Shown here: in pieces, positions 5,933-14,781 of the stretch
How positions within the stretch are numbered: position 1 is the first letter of the stretch
Layout of the letters: the number at the start of each line of letters is the position of its first letter
Assembly: GCA_903905685.1 (NCBI GenBank)
Contig: CAIVHI010000078.1
Coordinates: 1 to 23,814 of the forward strand
Direction: 5' to 3'
Origin: an uncultured Bacteroidota bacterium
Lineage (GTDB): Bacteria > Bacteroidota > Bacteroidia > Chitinophagales > Chitinophagaceae
DNA length: 23,814 bases
Program-made: the position numbers and the translations under genes
Notes under the pieces: model-generated
What the model saw: the letters and a program-made list of their open reading frames with translations, nothing else
Told to the model about the DNA's origin: nothing
The model's database searches: none

Positions 5933-8557
5933 CTAAAACCAAACCACAAATTCACTCCCCTCGTTCACGGCACTTTTCACTTCCACCTTTCCCCCCAAAG
6001 ATTCCACTTGGGTTTTGGTGATGTAAAGGCCGATACCCTTGCTGTCGTAGCCTTCGTGAAACACCTGATTCAGCAGGAACACCTTCTTTCCGTACTTCTT
6101 GATGTCCAGTCCCAAACCGTTGTCCATCACCGAAAGCGCGGTGCGGTCGCCCTCCACAAACGTCTTTATCGTAATTACCGGTGGCACTTCGGGCTTGGAG
6201 TATTTCAGGGCATTGCTGATGAAATTATAAAGGATGCTCTCCAGATACACCCTTGGATACTTGATGACCTCCACTTCAAGATGCAGCCTGATGTCGGCCC
6301 TCTTCTCAAAGATGACGCCGTGTAGCTGCCCAACCAATTCGTTCACGAGGTCGGGAACGATGCAGTCGTCAAAAAGCAATTCGTTATTGAGCTTGATTTG
6401 CGTCACCTCCAACAAGGTCTCCAAGCATTCCGTGAGCGACTTGCAGCTCATGCCTATAAAGTCCAGCGACTCGTCAAGCGTGAACGCTTCCACAGTAATG
6501 GGATTCAAGCCATCGGCATCGCCAATCAGTTTGGCCCGGAGCACCTTGGCAAACATCTCGATATTGCGCACCGGCCCACGGAGGTTGTGTGCAATGATTT
6601 TGTTCAACTCTTCCAACTGCTCAATCTTGTTCACCAAGTTGTCACGCGTCGACTCCAAACTGATGTTTTTTCGGAATACTTCGTTCTCCAGCAACCGTTT
6701 CTCCGTAATGTCCACCATTTGCGATACGAAGAACTTGGGTGAGCCATCGGCGTTGCGCACCAGCGATACGGTGAGTGCAATGAGGACGATTCTATCTGAC
6801 CTGGAGATGATTCGTTTTTCGATGGTATATGACGCAATTTCTTGGGCCAATAGCCTGTCCACCTGCGGCCTGTCTATATCGATATCTTCGGGCAGCGTGA
6901 TGTCGCGGGAATTCATCGACAACAATTCCCGCCGTGTATAGCCGGTAAGACTGCAAAACTCGGCGTTGACGTCGAGATAATCGCAATCGGGTCCCACGAT
7001 GGCCATGCTCAGGCCGCAGCCATTGAAAGCCGCCGAGAACGTCTCCATACTGGTCCTCAATGCCAATTGCGTCTCCATGAGGTCGGTCACGTTTATTCCG
7101 TAGGCTATCACGCGAGACACTTCGTCGGCGTCGCCCAGAAGGGGATGGTAAAACCGCATGGTATAAGTGGCGCCGCTATTGCTTTCCTTTTCTTCTATCC
7201 AGCAAATCTGCTTGTTGTCGTTCACAGCAGCATCGAAGGCCACTTTTCGCACCGCGGCAAGGGCATCAACCGACGATTGCAGGAGACCTGCCCCATCGGC
7301 ATCGGGGCCCACGCCCGGCACTCCGGCATCCCAATTCGAGCCGGAATTGGCAAACAATACCTGCCCGTCGGCCGATATCACGGCTACGTTCGCAGGAATA
7401 TTGTTGAGGACCGATTCGAAAAATTCACGTTGCGCCAATATTTGGGCTTCCGATTGACTTTGGGCGGAAACGTCGTTGAACTGCCAAATCTCCCCTTTAA
7501 ATACCCCGTTCACATTCAACGGCAAATAATCCCTTTTGAATACCTTGCCCGACAACAACCGTATCTCGTCGCCCAAAACTTTGATGCCGTTTTCCTGCAA
7601 CTGCTTGATGCGGGCGAGATGGGCATCGGGATCCTTGAAATTGGTTTTGCTGAACTCCAACCATTCCCGAAGATTCAAGCCCTTGATGTTTGGGCGGGTG
7701 CCGTCGTTATATTTCCCGAAAAACTGCTCGTTGAAGAATACGATATTCCGATGCTCATCGGCCACCAATATGCCGCAATGCAGGTGATTAAGCAGGTTGT
7801 TGAGGAAATTGGCTTTGAAAGGATACTTTTCTTCTTCCTTTTTCCAAAGGTCGATATCCAAATATACAACCAACACTCCTCTCCTACCCGGCCCTAAATC
7901 AGAAATGCTACAATACAACCATTTATAATTACCATTCTTACAGCGGTATCGCAACTCCGTCTTCATCCTATCGCCCAACCGTTTTAAGGCGGATTCCATG
8001 AGTAAATCGGCCTTGAAAACATCGTCGGTGTGGAGCTTCTCCCGCCATTCATCAGCCGTGGCGATTTCCCCCTTGGCATAGCCGAAAGTCTGTTGCCAAT
8101 TTTCCGAAAACTCCATTAGTCCGGTGTCCAAATCGGCCTCCCAAAAACCATCCGACACGTAATCGGAGCCCTTTTCCGGCGGCCCATCGTTTCCCGGGAG
8201 GGGAACGGCTTCCAAATACTCAAACAGCACCAAAGCATCTTCACTATCGGGAATGCAAAACAGCACCTTCACAGCGAGGTGGCAAGCTATTTTATTGGCA
8301 TTCACAATCCTTATGAAATGAGAACCGTTGGCCATTGCCCCAAAACCGTCTAAAATTTGCCCCTGACACTGACCAATCAAATCGACGGCGGTAAATTCGT
8401 GATGGGCTGACGTTGTATTCCCCCAAGCCTTGTCTTTGTGCCAAATCGAAGAAATTTCGAGGGATGGTGACACCCGGACAATCAAATCAGCCACTTGCAG
8501 CAGGGTATCCACTACTGGTTTCAGCCTGCCATCCAGCTCGCTCTCTGCCGACATCAT
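5933..8557 (-). CDS. Multi-PAS sensor histidine kinase, soluble
   Basis: An 874-residue kinase that autophosphorylates on histidine in response to a signal read by PAS domains. No signal peptide or membrane segment is visible, so it should sense in the cytosol. Order: a divergent PAS-like region (about 10-115), PAS with PAC tail (135-240, TELRYRCKNGNYKWLY), three further PAS-like regions (about 250-365, 375-495, 500-620, the last with GYTRRELLS and VDITEKR), a short coiled coil (620-655), then the H-box IIAHNLRGPVRNI with His657. The ATPase domain has the N-box YNFISNALKYS (Asn778, Asn782), G1 MDNGLGL (from about 811) and G2 GIGLYITK (185 residues after His657). No receiver domain or response regulator is encoded nearby. 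The start lies 5 bases after the epimerase stop, which implies cotranscription. Confidence 0.92.
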   Translation of the reverse strand: MMSAESELDGRLKPVVDTLLQVADLIVRVSPSLEISSIWHKDKAWGNTTSAHHEFTAVDLIGQCQGQILDGFGAMANGSHFIRIVNANKIACHLAVKVLFCIPDSEDALVLFEYLEAVPLPGNDGPPEKGSDYVSDGFWEADLDTGLMEFSENWQQTFGYAKGEIATADEWREKLHTDDVFKADLLMESALKRLGDRMKTELRYRCKNGNYKWLYCSISDLGPGRRGVLVVYLDIDLWKKEEEKYPFKANFLNNLLNHLHCGILVADEHRNIVFFNEQFFGKYNDGTRPNIKGLNLREWLEFSKTNFKDPDAHLARIKQLQENGIKVLGDEIRLLSGKVFKRDYLPLNVNGVFKGEIWQFNDVSAQSQSEAQILAQREFFESVLNNIPANVAVISADGQVLFANSGSNWDAGVPGVGPDADGAGLLQSSVDALAAVRKVAFDAAVNDNKQICWIEEKESNSGATYTMRFYHPLLGDADEVSRVIAYGINVTDLMETQLALRTSMETFSAAFNGCGLSMAIVGPDCDYLDVNAEFCSLTGYTRRELLSMNSRDITLPEDIDIDRPQVDRLLAQEIASYTIEKRIISRSDRIVLIALTVSLVRNADGSPKFFVSQMVDITEKRLLENEVFRKNISLESTRDNLVNKIEQLEELNKIIAHNLRGPVRNIEMFAKVLRAKLIGDADGLNPITVEAFTLDESLDFIGMSCKSLTECLETLLEVTQIKLNNELLFDDCIVPDLVNELVGQLHGVIFEKRADIRLHLEVEVIKYPRVYLESILYNFISNALKYSKPEVPPVITIKTFVEGDRTALSVMDNGLGLDIKKYGKKVFLLNQVFHEGYDSKGIGLYITKTQVESLGGKVEVKSAVNEGSEFVVWF

Positions 8558-8562
8558 AACTG

Positions 8563-9660
8563 CTAAGGTTTATATATCCTAACAATATGGTCCACAATTC
8601 GCTCGGCGGTATGTCCGTCCCAAAGTTCGGGAATGCCGCCTTTTTTCCACCTGCCACCAAAAAGCGTGGCGAATGCGGGAGCGATTGCTGCGGGGTCAGT
8701 GCCCAACAATTCGTTGGTGCCCACCGTGCAGGTCTCCGGGCGTTCGGTATTGTCGCGCAGCGTCATGCAGGGCACACCCATAACGGTAGTTTCTTCGGTT
8801 ATGCCGCCCGAGTCGGTAACCACCGCCTTGGCGTGCTTCACCAAGTAGTTGAACTCCAAGTAGCCCATGGGTTCAACGGCATATAATGTGGGATATGTAA
8901 TTCCTGCTGCGTCCAACATTTTCGCGGTGCGCGGGTGAACGGGGAAAATAACGGGCAGTTGTTGGCTTCCCATTACCACTTCCTGTATCAGCTCCTTCAA
9001 CTTGTCGGCACGGTCCACATTGGCGGGGCGGTGCAGGGTCATCACCATATAGTTGCCGGCAGTAAGGCGGTAACGATCCCAAAATTCCGGCTGCCTTAAA
9101 TGCGGCATCTGCTTCATCAGGGTGTCTATCATGGTATTCCCTACAAAACATATGCGGTTCTCAGCAATACCCGCCTGCCTCAAATTGTTGTTGGCCACAT
9201 GCGATGTGGTGTAGAAATAGTCGGAAATGGAATCGGTAACGACCCTGTTGATTTCCTCAGGCATGGTCCAATCTCCCGACCTGATGCCGCCTTCTACGTG
9301 CGCCACGGCTATGTTGTTCATCTTCTTGGCAGCAATGGAGCATGCCATTGTGGAGGTAACGTCGCCCACAACGATGCACAAGTCGCAAGGCTGCTGCATG
9401 AGGAGGCGCTCATAGGCCGTCATGATTTTACCCGTCTGCTCGGCCTGGGTGCCCGAGCCCGCCTCCAAATTGTGGTGCGGCTCCGGTATGCCCAACTGCT
9501 CGAAGAAATCACCACTCATCTTTTTGTCGTAGTGCTGCCCGGTGTGAACCAGCCTGAAATCGATGGCGACGCCTTGGTCGCGCCTTTTTTGAATGGCATC
9601 AACAATGGGGGCAATCTTAATGAAATTGGGCCGCGCACCGGCAATAATGTCAATCAGCAT
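8563..9660 (-). CDS. wecB: Non-hydrolysing UDP-N-acetylglucosamine 2-epimerase
   Basis: Interconverts UDP-GlcNAc and UDP-ManNAc, supplying ManNAc-type sugars for surface polysaccharide. The 365-residue length fits. Motifs: GARPNFIK (8-15), HTGQHYD (39-45), Asp100 in VVGDV, Glu123 in HVEGGIRSGD, Glu135/Glu136 in MPEEINR, His210 in TLHRPANVD, His242 in VHPRT, SGGITEE (284-290) and RPE (307-309). The wording VEGGIRSGDWTMPEEINR marks the WecB/MnaA/WbpI group; the exact sugar substrate cannot be settled from sequence, since close relatives act on UDP-2,3-diacetamido sugars. It starts 38 bases after the bi-domain oxidoreductase stop and ends 5 bases before the kinase start, so it is the middle gene of the operon. 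Confidence 0.9.
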   Translation of the reverse strand: MLIDIIAGARPNFIKIAPIVDAIQKRRDQGVAIDFRLVHTGQHYDKKMSGDFFEQLGIPEPHHNLEAGSGTQAEQTGKIMTAYERLLMQQPCDLCIVVGDVTSTMACSIAAKKMNNIAVAHVEGGIRSGDWTMPEEINRVVTDSISDYFYTTSHVANNNLRQAGIAENRICFVGNTMIDTLMKQMPHLRQPEFWDRYRLTAGNYMVMTLHRPANVDRADKLKELIQEVVMGSQQLPVIFPVHPRTAKMLDAAGITYPTLYAVEPMGYLEFNYLVKHAKAVVTDSGGITEETTVMGVPCMTLRDNTERPETCTVGTNELLGTDPAAIAPAFATLFGGRWKKGGIPELWDGHTAERIVDHIVRIYKP

Positions 9661-9698
9661 TTATTTTCGTTTAAAGTTGAGCAAATTATCAATATCGG

Positions 9699-11810
9699 CT
9701 ATAAATCCACCCACCTGTGTTCTGTGAGGCTATCAAGGGCCGCAAAAGTGGCCATGGTAGTATTGTAAATTTCATCGAAGGGTATCAATGCACCCCCTCC
9801 ATTGCGCACACGCTCTGTAAGTAGCTTGAATTGGGCATGGTGGCCCTTGTCGGTATTGGTTTTCAATTTCGAGAAACTTTTGAAGCCGTAGCCTTCAGTA
9901 AGCCTAAAATTATCCATCACCAAGGTCCTTTCCTGCGCATATACCTCTACCCGCTCCTTCGAATAATCTTTGGAGCCATTCGCGAAGTAGTTCACCACGC
10001 CGGTAGAGCCGTTTTCATACTTCAGCAGTATGGAGGCATTGTCGGTGTCGCCGGCAGGGTTGGTGCCCATGGCATTCATGCACACCGATTTTATTTTGCT
10101 GCCTGTAAGGAAGGTAATGAGGTCGAAGTAGTGGCAGGCTTCGCCTATGATGCGGCCACCGCCCACTTTCAGGTCGTGCACCCAAACATTGGCGGGGATA
10201 TGGCCGGCATTCATGGTGGCAATCACATTCATTTGGTTGGTGCCTTGCAGCAATTGCTTCATCTTCTGGATGTGGGGCGAAAACCTCCTGTTGAAACCCA
10301 CCGTAAGTGTCCGGCTACCGTCGTACTGATTTACAATGGACTCCAATTGTTCACGGTTAAGTGCCAATGGTTTTTCCACAAACACGTGCTTGCCTGCCTT
10401 CAGGCACTCCACCACCATGTGGGCGTGCTCGTTGTGGCGGGTGGTTATCATCACCAAGTTCACGTTGGCATCCTCCAACATGGTTTTATAGTTGGTGGTG
10501 CTTTGCGCTATATTGTACTTCTTGGCCAATGCTGTGCCCGTAACTCCCGATGCACTGGCTATCGACCGTATGGGTGCCTTGATGGCCGCCAATGCCGGCA
10601 GCATGGTCATGGCCGTGAAATTGCCGGCACCTATAATGCCTATGCCTCCGCCCGACTGCTCGAAGCTGCCCGAGCTCGTGTTCACCACATCGGCCCGGCT
10701 ACTGTCCTCAGGGTATTCCAAAATCGAGGCTATCGATTCCTTATTGCTGATGTTGGAGTAAATCTTTGAAAAATCTTGCAGTGGGATGCGGTCGGTAATC
10801 AGGCTTTTAACGTCGAGCCGTCCGGTGGCAATGGCTTGCAGTACGGCTCCAAAGTTACGTTGCTCCGTCCACCGCACGAAGGGCAGGGGATAGTCGTTGC
10901 CGCCTTTTTCATAGTGGTCGTCATACCTACCCGGCCCATAGGAGCAGGACACTTGGAAAGTGAGTTCTTTCTCATAAAAATCTGCCCGACTTATATTGAG
11001 GCCGATGACGCCGATAAGGACGATGCGCCCCCGCTTGCGGCTCATCTTGGCGGCCTGACTGATGATTTCGTCGGTTTTGGCGGAGGCTGTGATGAGCACA
11101 CCGTCGGCACCGGCTTGATTGGTGATGTCCTGTACGAATTTCACCACGTCTTCCGTCTCTCGTGGATTGACGGCTATCACGCCTTTTTTGCGGGCTATGG
11201 CAATCTTTCCCGGGTCGGGGTCTATGCCTATAACGCGGCAACCGTTGGCCAGCAATAGCTCGGCAGTTATGAGCCCAATAAGGCCCAAACCGGTAACCAC
11301 GATGGTTTCGCCAAGTTGCGGTTTGCAGAGCCTGATGCCTTGCAGCCCGATGGAACCAATGACGGTAAAAGCCGCTTCTTCATCCGAAATAGAATCCGGA
11401 ACGTGGGCAGCCAAGTTCTTGGGTACGCATACATATTCGGCATGTGGGCCATTGGACGCAACACGGTCGCCAAGTTTGAACTCCGAGACGCCCTCGCCTA
11501 CCGCGATGACCCTCCCCACATTGCAATACCCCAGCGGCAATGGCTGCCCCAGTTTATTGAACACGGCGTTGAGCGTAGGTTTTAGGCCGTCGGCCTTGAT
11601 TTTGCCCAACACTTGCTTCACCTTGTCGGGCTGCTGCCGTGCCTTTTGGAACAGGTTGGCCCGTCCAAACTCCACCAGCATGCGCTCCGTGCCCGCCGAG
11701 ACCAGGCTGCGCGTTGTTTGAATCAAGATATGGCCCCTGCGCACCTGCGGCGCCGGCACATCTTCCAATACCGTATCCCCGGTTTTAAACGACTGAATGA
11801 TCTGTTTCAA
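9699..11810 (-). CDS. Bi-domain oxidoreductase: zinc-less MDR fused to GFO/IDH/MocA
   Basis: A 703-residue fusion of two NAD(P)-dependent dehydrogenase folds. Residues 1 to about 370 are a medium-chain (alcohol dehydrogenase-like) domain with the Rossmann motif GLGLIG (174-179). The usual zinc-site segments are replaced (SAGTERM and GYCNVGRV), so it is probably zinc-independent. Residues about 388-703 are a GFO/IDH/MocA domain with GIIGAGNFTA (391-400) and EKPLAL (479-484). Such fusions are known from surface-polysaccharide clusters, and the neighbouring UDP-GlcNAc epimerase agrees; the substrate is unknown. The start is TTG at 11810: no in-frame ATG or GTG lies between it and the upstream stop, and MKQIIQSF is the expected family N-terminus. 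A TAnnTTTG site lies about 80 bases upstream. Confidence 0.9.
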   Translation of the reverse strand: MKQIIQSFKTGDTVLEDVPAPQVRRGHILIQTTRSLVSAGTERMLVEFGRANLFQKARQQPDKVKQVLGKIKADGLKPTLNAVFNKLGQPLPLGYCNVGRVIAVGEGVSEFKLGDRVASNGPHAEYVCVPKNLAAHVPDSISDEEAAFTVIGSIGLQGIRLCKPQLGETIVVTGLGLIGLITAELLLANGCRVIGIDPDPGKIAIARKKGVIAVNPRETEDVVKFVQDITNQAGADGVLITASAKTDEIISQAAKMSRKRGRIVLIGVIGLNISRADFYEKELTFQVSCSYGPGRYDDHYEKGGNDYPLPFVRWTEQRNFGAVLQAIATGRLDVKSLITDRIPLQDFSKIYSNISNKESIASILEYPEDSSRADVVNTSSGSFEQSGGGIGIIGAGNFTAMTMLPALAAIKAPIRSIASASGVTGTALAKKYNIAQSTTNYKTMLEDANVNLVMITTRHNEHAHMVVECLKAGKHVFVEKPLALNREQLESIVNQYDGSRTLTVGFNRRFSPHIQKMKQLLQGTNQMNVIATMNAGHIPANVWVHDLKVGGGRIIGEACHYFDLITFLTGSKIKSVCMNAMGTNPAGDTDNASILLKYENGSTGVVNYFANGSKDYSKERVEVYAQERTLVMDNFRLTEGYGFKSFSKLKTNTDKGHHAQFKLLTERVRNGGGALIPFDEIYNTTMATFAALDSLTEHRWVDL

Positions 11811-11889
11811 AATACCTGTTTCAAAAATTCACACAAAATACCGCCCTCCGCATAGCAATGCTGCGGGCAAACCCGGTAGGGCTGGGTTA

Positions 11890-11897
11890 CAAAGATA
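11890..11897 (-). promoter_or_regulatory. -7 promoter element for the oxidoreductase-epimerase-kinase operon
   Basis: TATCTTTG on the minus strand is an exact TAnnTTTG match. It would start transcription near 11883 with a leader of about 73 nt to the TTG start codon. No clear TTTG lies at the -33 position, which lowers confidence. Confidence 0.4.
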
Positions 11898-12048
11898 GAA
11901 TATTACGGTTCGCTTGGCCTGAACATCTACCGTTAAAGCAAATTTAATATATATCAACCTGATGGGACACCCGTTGTATCGATAATGGGTAGTGCGCGAA
12001 ACCGACCGACAATTGAACAAAAAAGATTCAGTTTTCAAAAAACTGTTT

Positions 12049-12076
12049 TTTGGGAATTTTTACCGGTATACCTTTG
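12049..12076 (+). promoter_or_regulatory. Bacteroidota-type promoter for kup
   Basis: TACCTTTG (12069-12076) matches TAnnTTTG, and TTTG (12049-12052) lies 16 nt upstream. Transcription from about 12083 would give a leader of roughly 22 nt before the ATG at 12105. Same spacing as the recA site. Confidence 0.55.
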
Positions 12077-12104
12077 CCCCCCGAATAAATAACGGATTAG
12101 AACA

Positions 12105-14087
12105 ATGGATTCCAGCCATTTTAAGAAGGTATCGTTTGCGGGCTTATTGGTCACTTTGGGTATTATCTTCGGCGACATCGGCACTTCTCCATTGTACACC
12201 TTCAAGGCCATCTTGGAAGAAGGCGGTACCGGCGTCCAAATGGAAGAGTTGGTTTTGGGAGCCATCAGTTGCGTTTTTTGGACCTTGACACTCCAAACCA
12301 CGTTCAAGTACATCATCATCACCCTTCATGCCGACAATAAAGGTGAAGGTGGCATCTTCTCCCTGTATTCATTGGTGCGCCGCTTCGGCCGTAAATTGAT
12401 GTTTCCCGCCATGGTGGGCGCAGGCACACTGCTGGCCGACGGCATCATCACTCCACCCATTTCCGTGACCTCGGCCATTGAGGGCTTGGGCGGCATCAAG
12501 GGGCTTGAGAATACCTTTGTTCCCGGCAATCACTTGGTTTTGACCTTGGTTTTCGTCATACTGCTGTTCCTTTTCTCTTTTCAGCGCTGGGGCACCAAGG
12601 TGGTGGGCGGCTCTTTTGGGCCCATCATGTTCATTTGGTTTTTGATGCTCGGTGTTTTGGGCATATCCCAAATCATCAAGTACCCCATCATCTTCAAAGC
12701 CCTCAACCCCATGTACGGGTTCAGCCTGCTCACCACACACCCCAAAGGGTTCTGGCTGCTGGGCGCCGTTTTCCTGTGTACAACAGGTGCCGAAGCGCTG
12801 TATGCCGACTTGGGCCACTGCGGACGGAAGAATATTCAAGTCAGTTGGATTTTCGTAAAAATTACACTTGTGCTCAACTACTTGGGTCAAGGAGCATGGG
12901 TAATGTTGCAAAACGGCAAAATGGTTGCCGGTGCCAATCCGTTCTTTGAAATCGTACCGGTAGGCGTTAGGCTGCCGGCGGTAATCATAGCCACCGCAGC
13001 CACCATCATAGCCAGTCAGGCAGTCATCAGTGGCTCTTTTACGTTGATAAGCGAAGCCATCAGCCTGAATTTCTGGCCCAAAGTGCGCATCAAATTCCCC
13101 ACTTCCATTCGCGGCCAAATCTACATCCCGAGCATCAACTGGATTCTGTTCCTCGGCTGTGTACTGGTACTTGTGTATTTCCGCACGTCCGAAGCCATGA
13201 CTGCAGCCTATGGTTTCTCGATATCCATAGCCATGCTCATGACGACGATATTGATGTACCACTACCTGCGGTATGTAAAGCATCTGCACATTGTGCCGCT
13301 GGTACTCATATTGATAGTATTCGTGTCTGTAGAAACATCGTTTACCATTGCCAATGCCGTAAAAATCCTGAAACGCCTGTATTTCCTGGTTTTCGAAATC
13401 GGCCTCATTTTCACCATGTATGTGTGGTATAGTGCCCGCAAAATCACCAATAGGTTTTTGCGCTTCGTAAACATCAAGGAATATATCGGGCTGTTGGACG
13501 ACTTGAGCAAAGATCTCACCGTCCCCAAATTCTCCACCCACGCCATCTACCTCACTAAAGCGGACAGCAATTTCCAAATCGAGGAACGCATCATCTATTC
13601 CATCTTCAGCCGTACGCCAAAACGGGCCGATACCTATTGGTTTGTGCACGTGGAGCGAACCGATGAACCGTTTACAATGGAATACTCGGTACATGAATTG
13701 AAGAAGGACAAGGTCATCCGTATTGAGTTCCGACTCGGGTTCCGTGTACAGCCGCGAATCAACCTCATGTTCCGTAAGGTGGTGCAGGAAATGGTGGCCA
13801 ATAAAGAAATGGACATGACCAGCCGCTATCCTTCCCTCAGCAAGCACAACCTTGCGGCCGACTTTAAGTTTGTAGTGTTGGAAACTTTCCTTTCAGCCGA
13901 TAATGACTTCGCAGCCAAAGACAGTTTCATTTTGAACAGTTACTTCTTCCTGAAGCATTGGTCGTTGTCAGACGGAAAATCTTTCGGATTGGATGCCAGC
14001 GAAACCCAGACGGAGAAAATCCCGATGGTGGTGACGCCATTCTCCAAGATGGACCTGAAATGCACGTCTTTTAAGATTCACGAATAG
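12105..14087 (+). CDS. kup: KUP-family potassium uptake transporter
   Basis: Inner-membrane K+ uptake permease (K+/H+ symport in the E. coli Kup/TrkD family). The 660 residues include the N-terminal signature GIIFGDIGTSPLY (about 19-31), the loop TLHADNKGEGGIFSLY, TGAEALYADLGHCGRKN, and a multi-helix membrane region to about residue 440. A hydrophilic C-terminal cytosolic domain of about 220 residues follows, as in the family. The ATG at 12105 follows a TAnnTTTG promoter by 28 bases, supporting this start. It appears monocistronic, divergent from the oxidoreductase operon and convergent with the small membrane-protein gene. Confidence 0.95.
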   Translation: MDSSHFKKVSFAGLLVTLGIIFGDIGTSPLYTFKAILEEGGTGVQMEELVLGAISCVFWTLTLQTTFKYIIITLHADNKGEGGIFSLYSLVRRFGRKLMFPAMVGAGTLLADGIITPPISVTSAIEGLGGIKGLENTFVPGNHLVLTLVFVILLFLFSFQRWGTKVVGGSFGPIMFIWFLMLGVLGISQIIKYPIIFKALNPMYGFSLLTTHPKGFWLLGAVFLCTTGAEALYADLGHCGRKNIQVSWIFVKITLVLNYLGQGAWVMLQNGKMVAGANPFFEIVPVGVRLPAVIIATAATIIASQAVISGSFTLISEAISLNFWPKVRIKFPTSIRGQIYIPSINWILFLGCVLVLVYFRTSEAMTAAYGFSISIAMLMTTILMYHYLRYVKHLHIVPLVLILIVFVSVETSFTIANAVKILKRLYFLVFEIGLIFTMYVWYSARKITNRFLRFVNIKEYIGLLDDLSKDLTVPKFSTHAIYLTKADSNFQIEERIIYSIFSRTPKRADTYWFVHVERTDEPFTMEYSVHELKKDKVIRIEFRLGFRVQPRINLMFRKVVQEMVANKEMDMTSRYPSLSKHNLAADFKFVVLETFLSADNDFAAKDSFILNSYFFLKHWSLSDGKSFGLDASETQTEKIPMVVTPFSKMDLKCTSFKIHE

Positions 14088-14185
14088 GGCACATCAAAAT
14101 AATCCAAGCGTAGCCGTGAACATTTCTGAACGATGCCGAAGGTATCGAACGTTCTTGGCGTGATGCCGTGGTCTCGGATAACGTC

Positions 14186-14524
14186 CTAAAAAATCAACAG
14201 CAGCAAGCCCACCACCGTAAATAGTGCGCCCAAACTGGCCAAACCATAAAGGAATATCGGGAACATATGGTGGGGATAAAACCGGGTTAGGCTGCACAAC
14301 AATGCCAAACCGCAAGCCGATAATCCACAGGCCAAGAGGGTTAGGGCCAGTTTCTTCTTTTTGGCGTTCTTCTGGTTATCCAATTCTTGGAGCATTTCGC
14401 GGACGGCAGCCGCGTCGTGGCCTTCTGCAACCAATCCCCGTTCTATTTCCGAACGGTCGTAGCCTTTTTCGAGCAATGCCAACACATGTGTGCTTAGCGA
14501 CTCGTTTTCTTTCAAATCCTGCAT
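14186..14524 (-). CDS. Small two-helix membrane protein, unknown function
   Basis: I do not recognise a named family. The 112-residue product has an amphipathic, charged N-terminal part (about 8-50) with a helical repeat-like wording (LEKGYDRSEIERGL, then AAAVREMLQEL) reminiscent of small UBA-like or SHOCT-like helical modules. A lysine-rich linker (KKKK, 55-58) and two hydrophobic helices (about 59-79 and 88-111) follow. The positive linker before helix 1 suggests the N-terminal part is cytosolic. Composition and domain logic make it look genuinely coding. Convergent with kup, 98 bases away. A different-frame ORF overlapping its 3' end (14094-14315) lacks such structure. Confidence 0.65.
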   Translation of the reverse strand: MQDLKENESLSTHVLALLEKGYDRSEIERGLVAEGHDAAAVREMLQELDNQKNAKKKKLALTLLACGLSACGLALLCSLTRFYPHHMFPIFLYGLASLGALFTVVGLLLLIF

Positions 14525-14736
14525 ATGCCCGTATGTTGCGTTTGAAAAATGAAATTATGAAATAATATCGACATGACCATTTTAGCTAAAAAAATTTGGC
14601 CCTACAAACCGTAACGTATGGCACACCAAAAACGTTGCACTATCTGCAAAAATTGGGGTTCCATTAAGACACTGCACTTCCAATAACCACCAAGGCGAGG
14701 GCGCCGACCATCCATAAAAACTAACGTGCAACAATG

Positions 14737-14744
14737 TACCTTTG
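14737..14744 (+). promoter_or_regulatory. -7 promoter element for the PAP2 gene
   Basis: TACCTTTG is an exact TAnnTTTG match. Transcription from about 14751 leaves a leader of about 31 nt to the ATG at 14782 and lies downstream of the alternative ATG at 14734, so it argues for the later start. No good -33 TTTG was seen. Confidence 0.42.
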
Positions 14745-14781
14745 GGCCGTAGCGGCAATCCACATCCCTCGTTTGATAAGT

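Larger units (their letters stand above)
11811..12104. other. Divergent promoter region between the operon and kup
   Basis: These 294 bases carry one outward-facing Bacteroidota-type promoter site on each strand (11897-11890 minus, 12049-12076 plus). The middle part (about 11940-12045) is AT-rich. No gene is supported here. Confidence 0.6.

Noticed and set aside
9831..10769. 312-codon plus-strand ORF opposite the bi-domain oxidoreductase
   Set aside because: Antisense shadow; the minus strand carries intact Rossmann and EKP motifs through the same bases.
12369..13847. 492-codon minus-strand ORF inside kup
   Set aside because: Antisense to a well-conserved kup; its His/Gln/Glu-rich translation has no domain logic and arises from codon bias on the other strand.
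14094..14315. 73-codon minus-strand ORF overlapping the small membrane-protein gene
   Set aside because: It is in another frame of the same strand; the 112-residue ORF has clear amphipathic and membrane helices, this one does not.
14734..14781. Upstream in-frame ATG for the PAP2 gene
   Set aside because: It lies ahead of the TAnnTTTG element at 14737-14744, so it would precede the likely transcription start, and adds residues not expected in the family.
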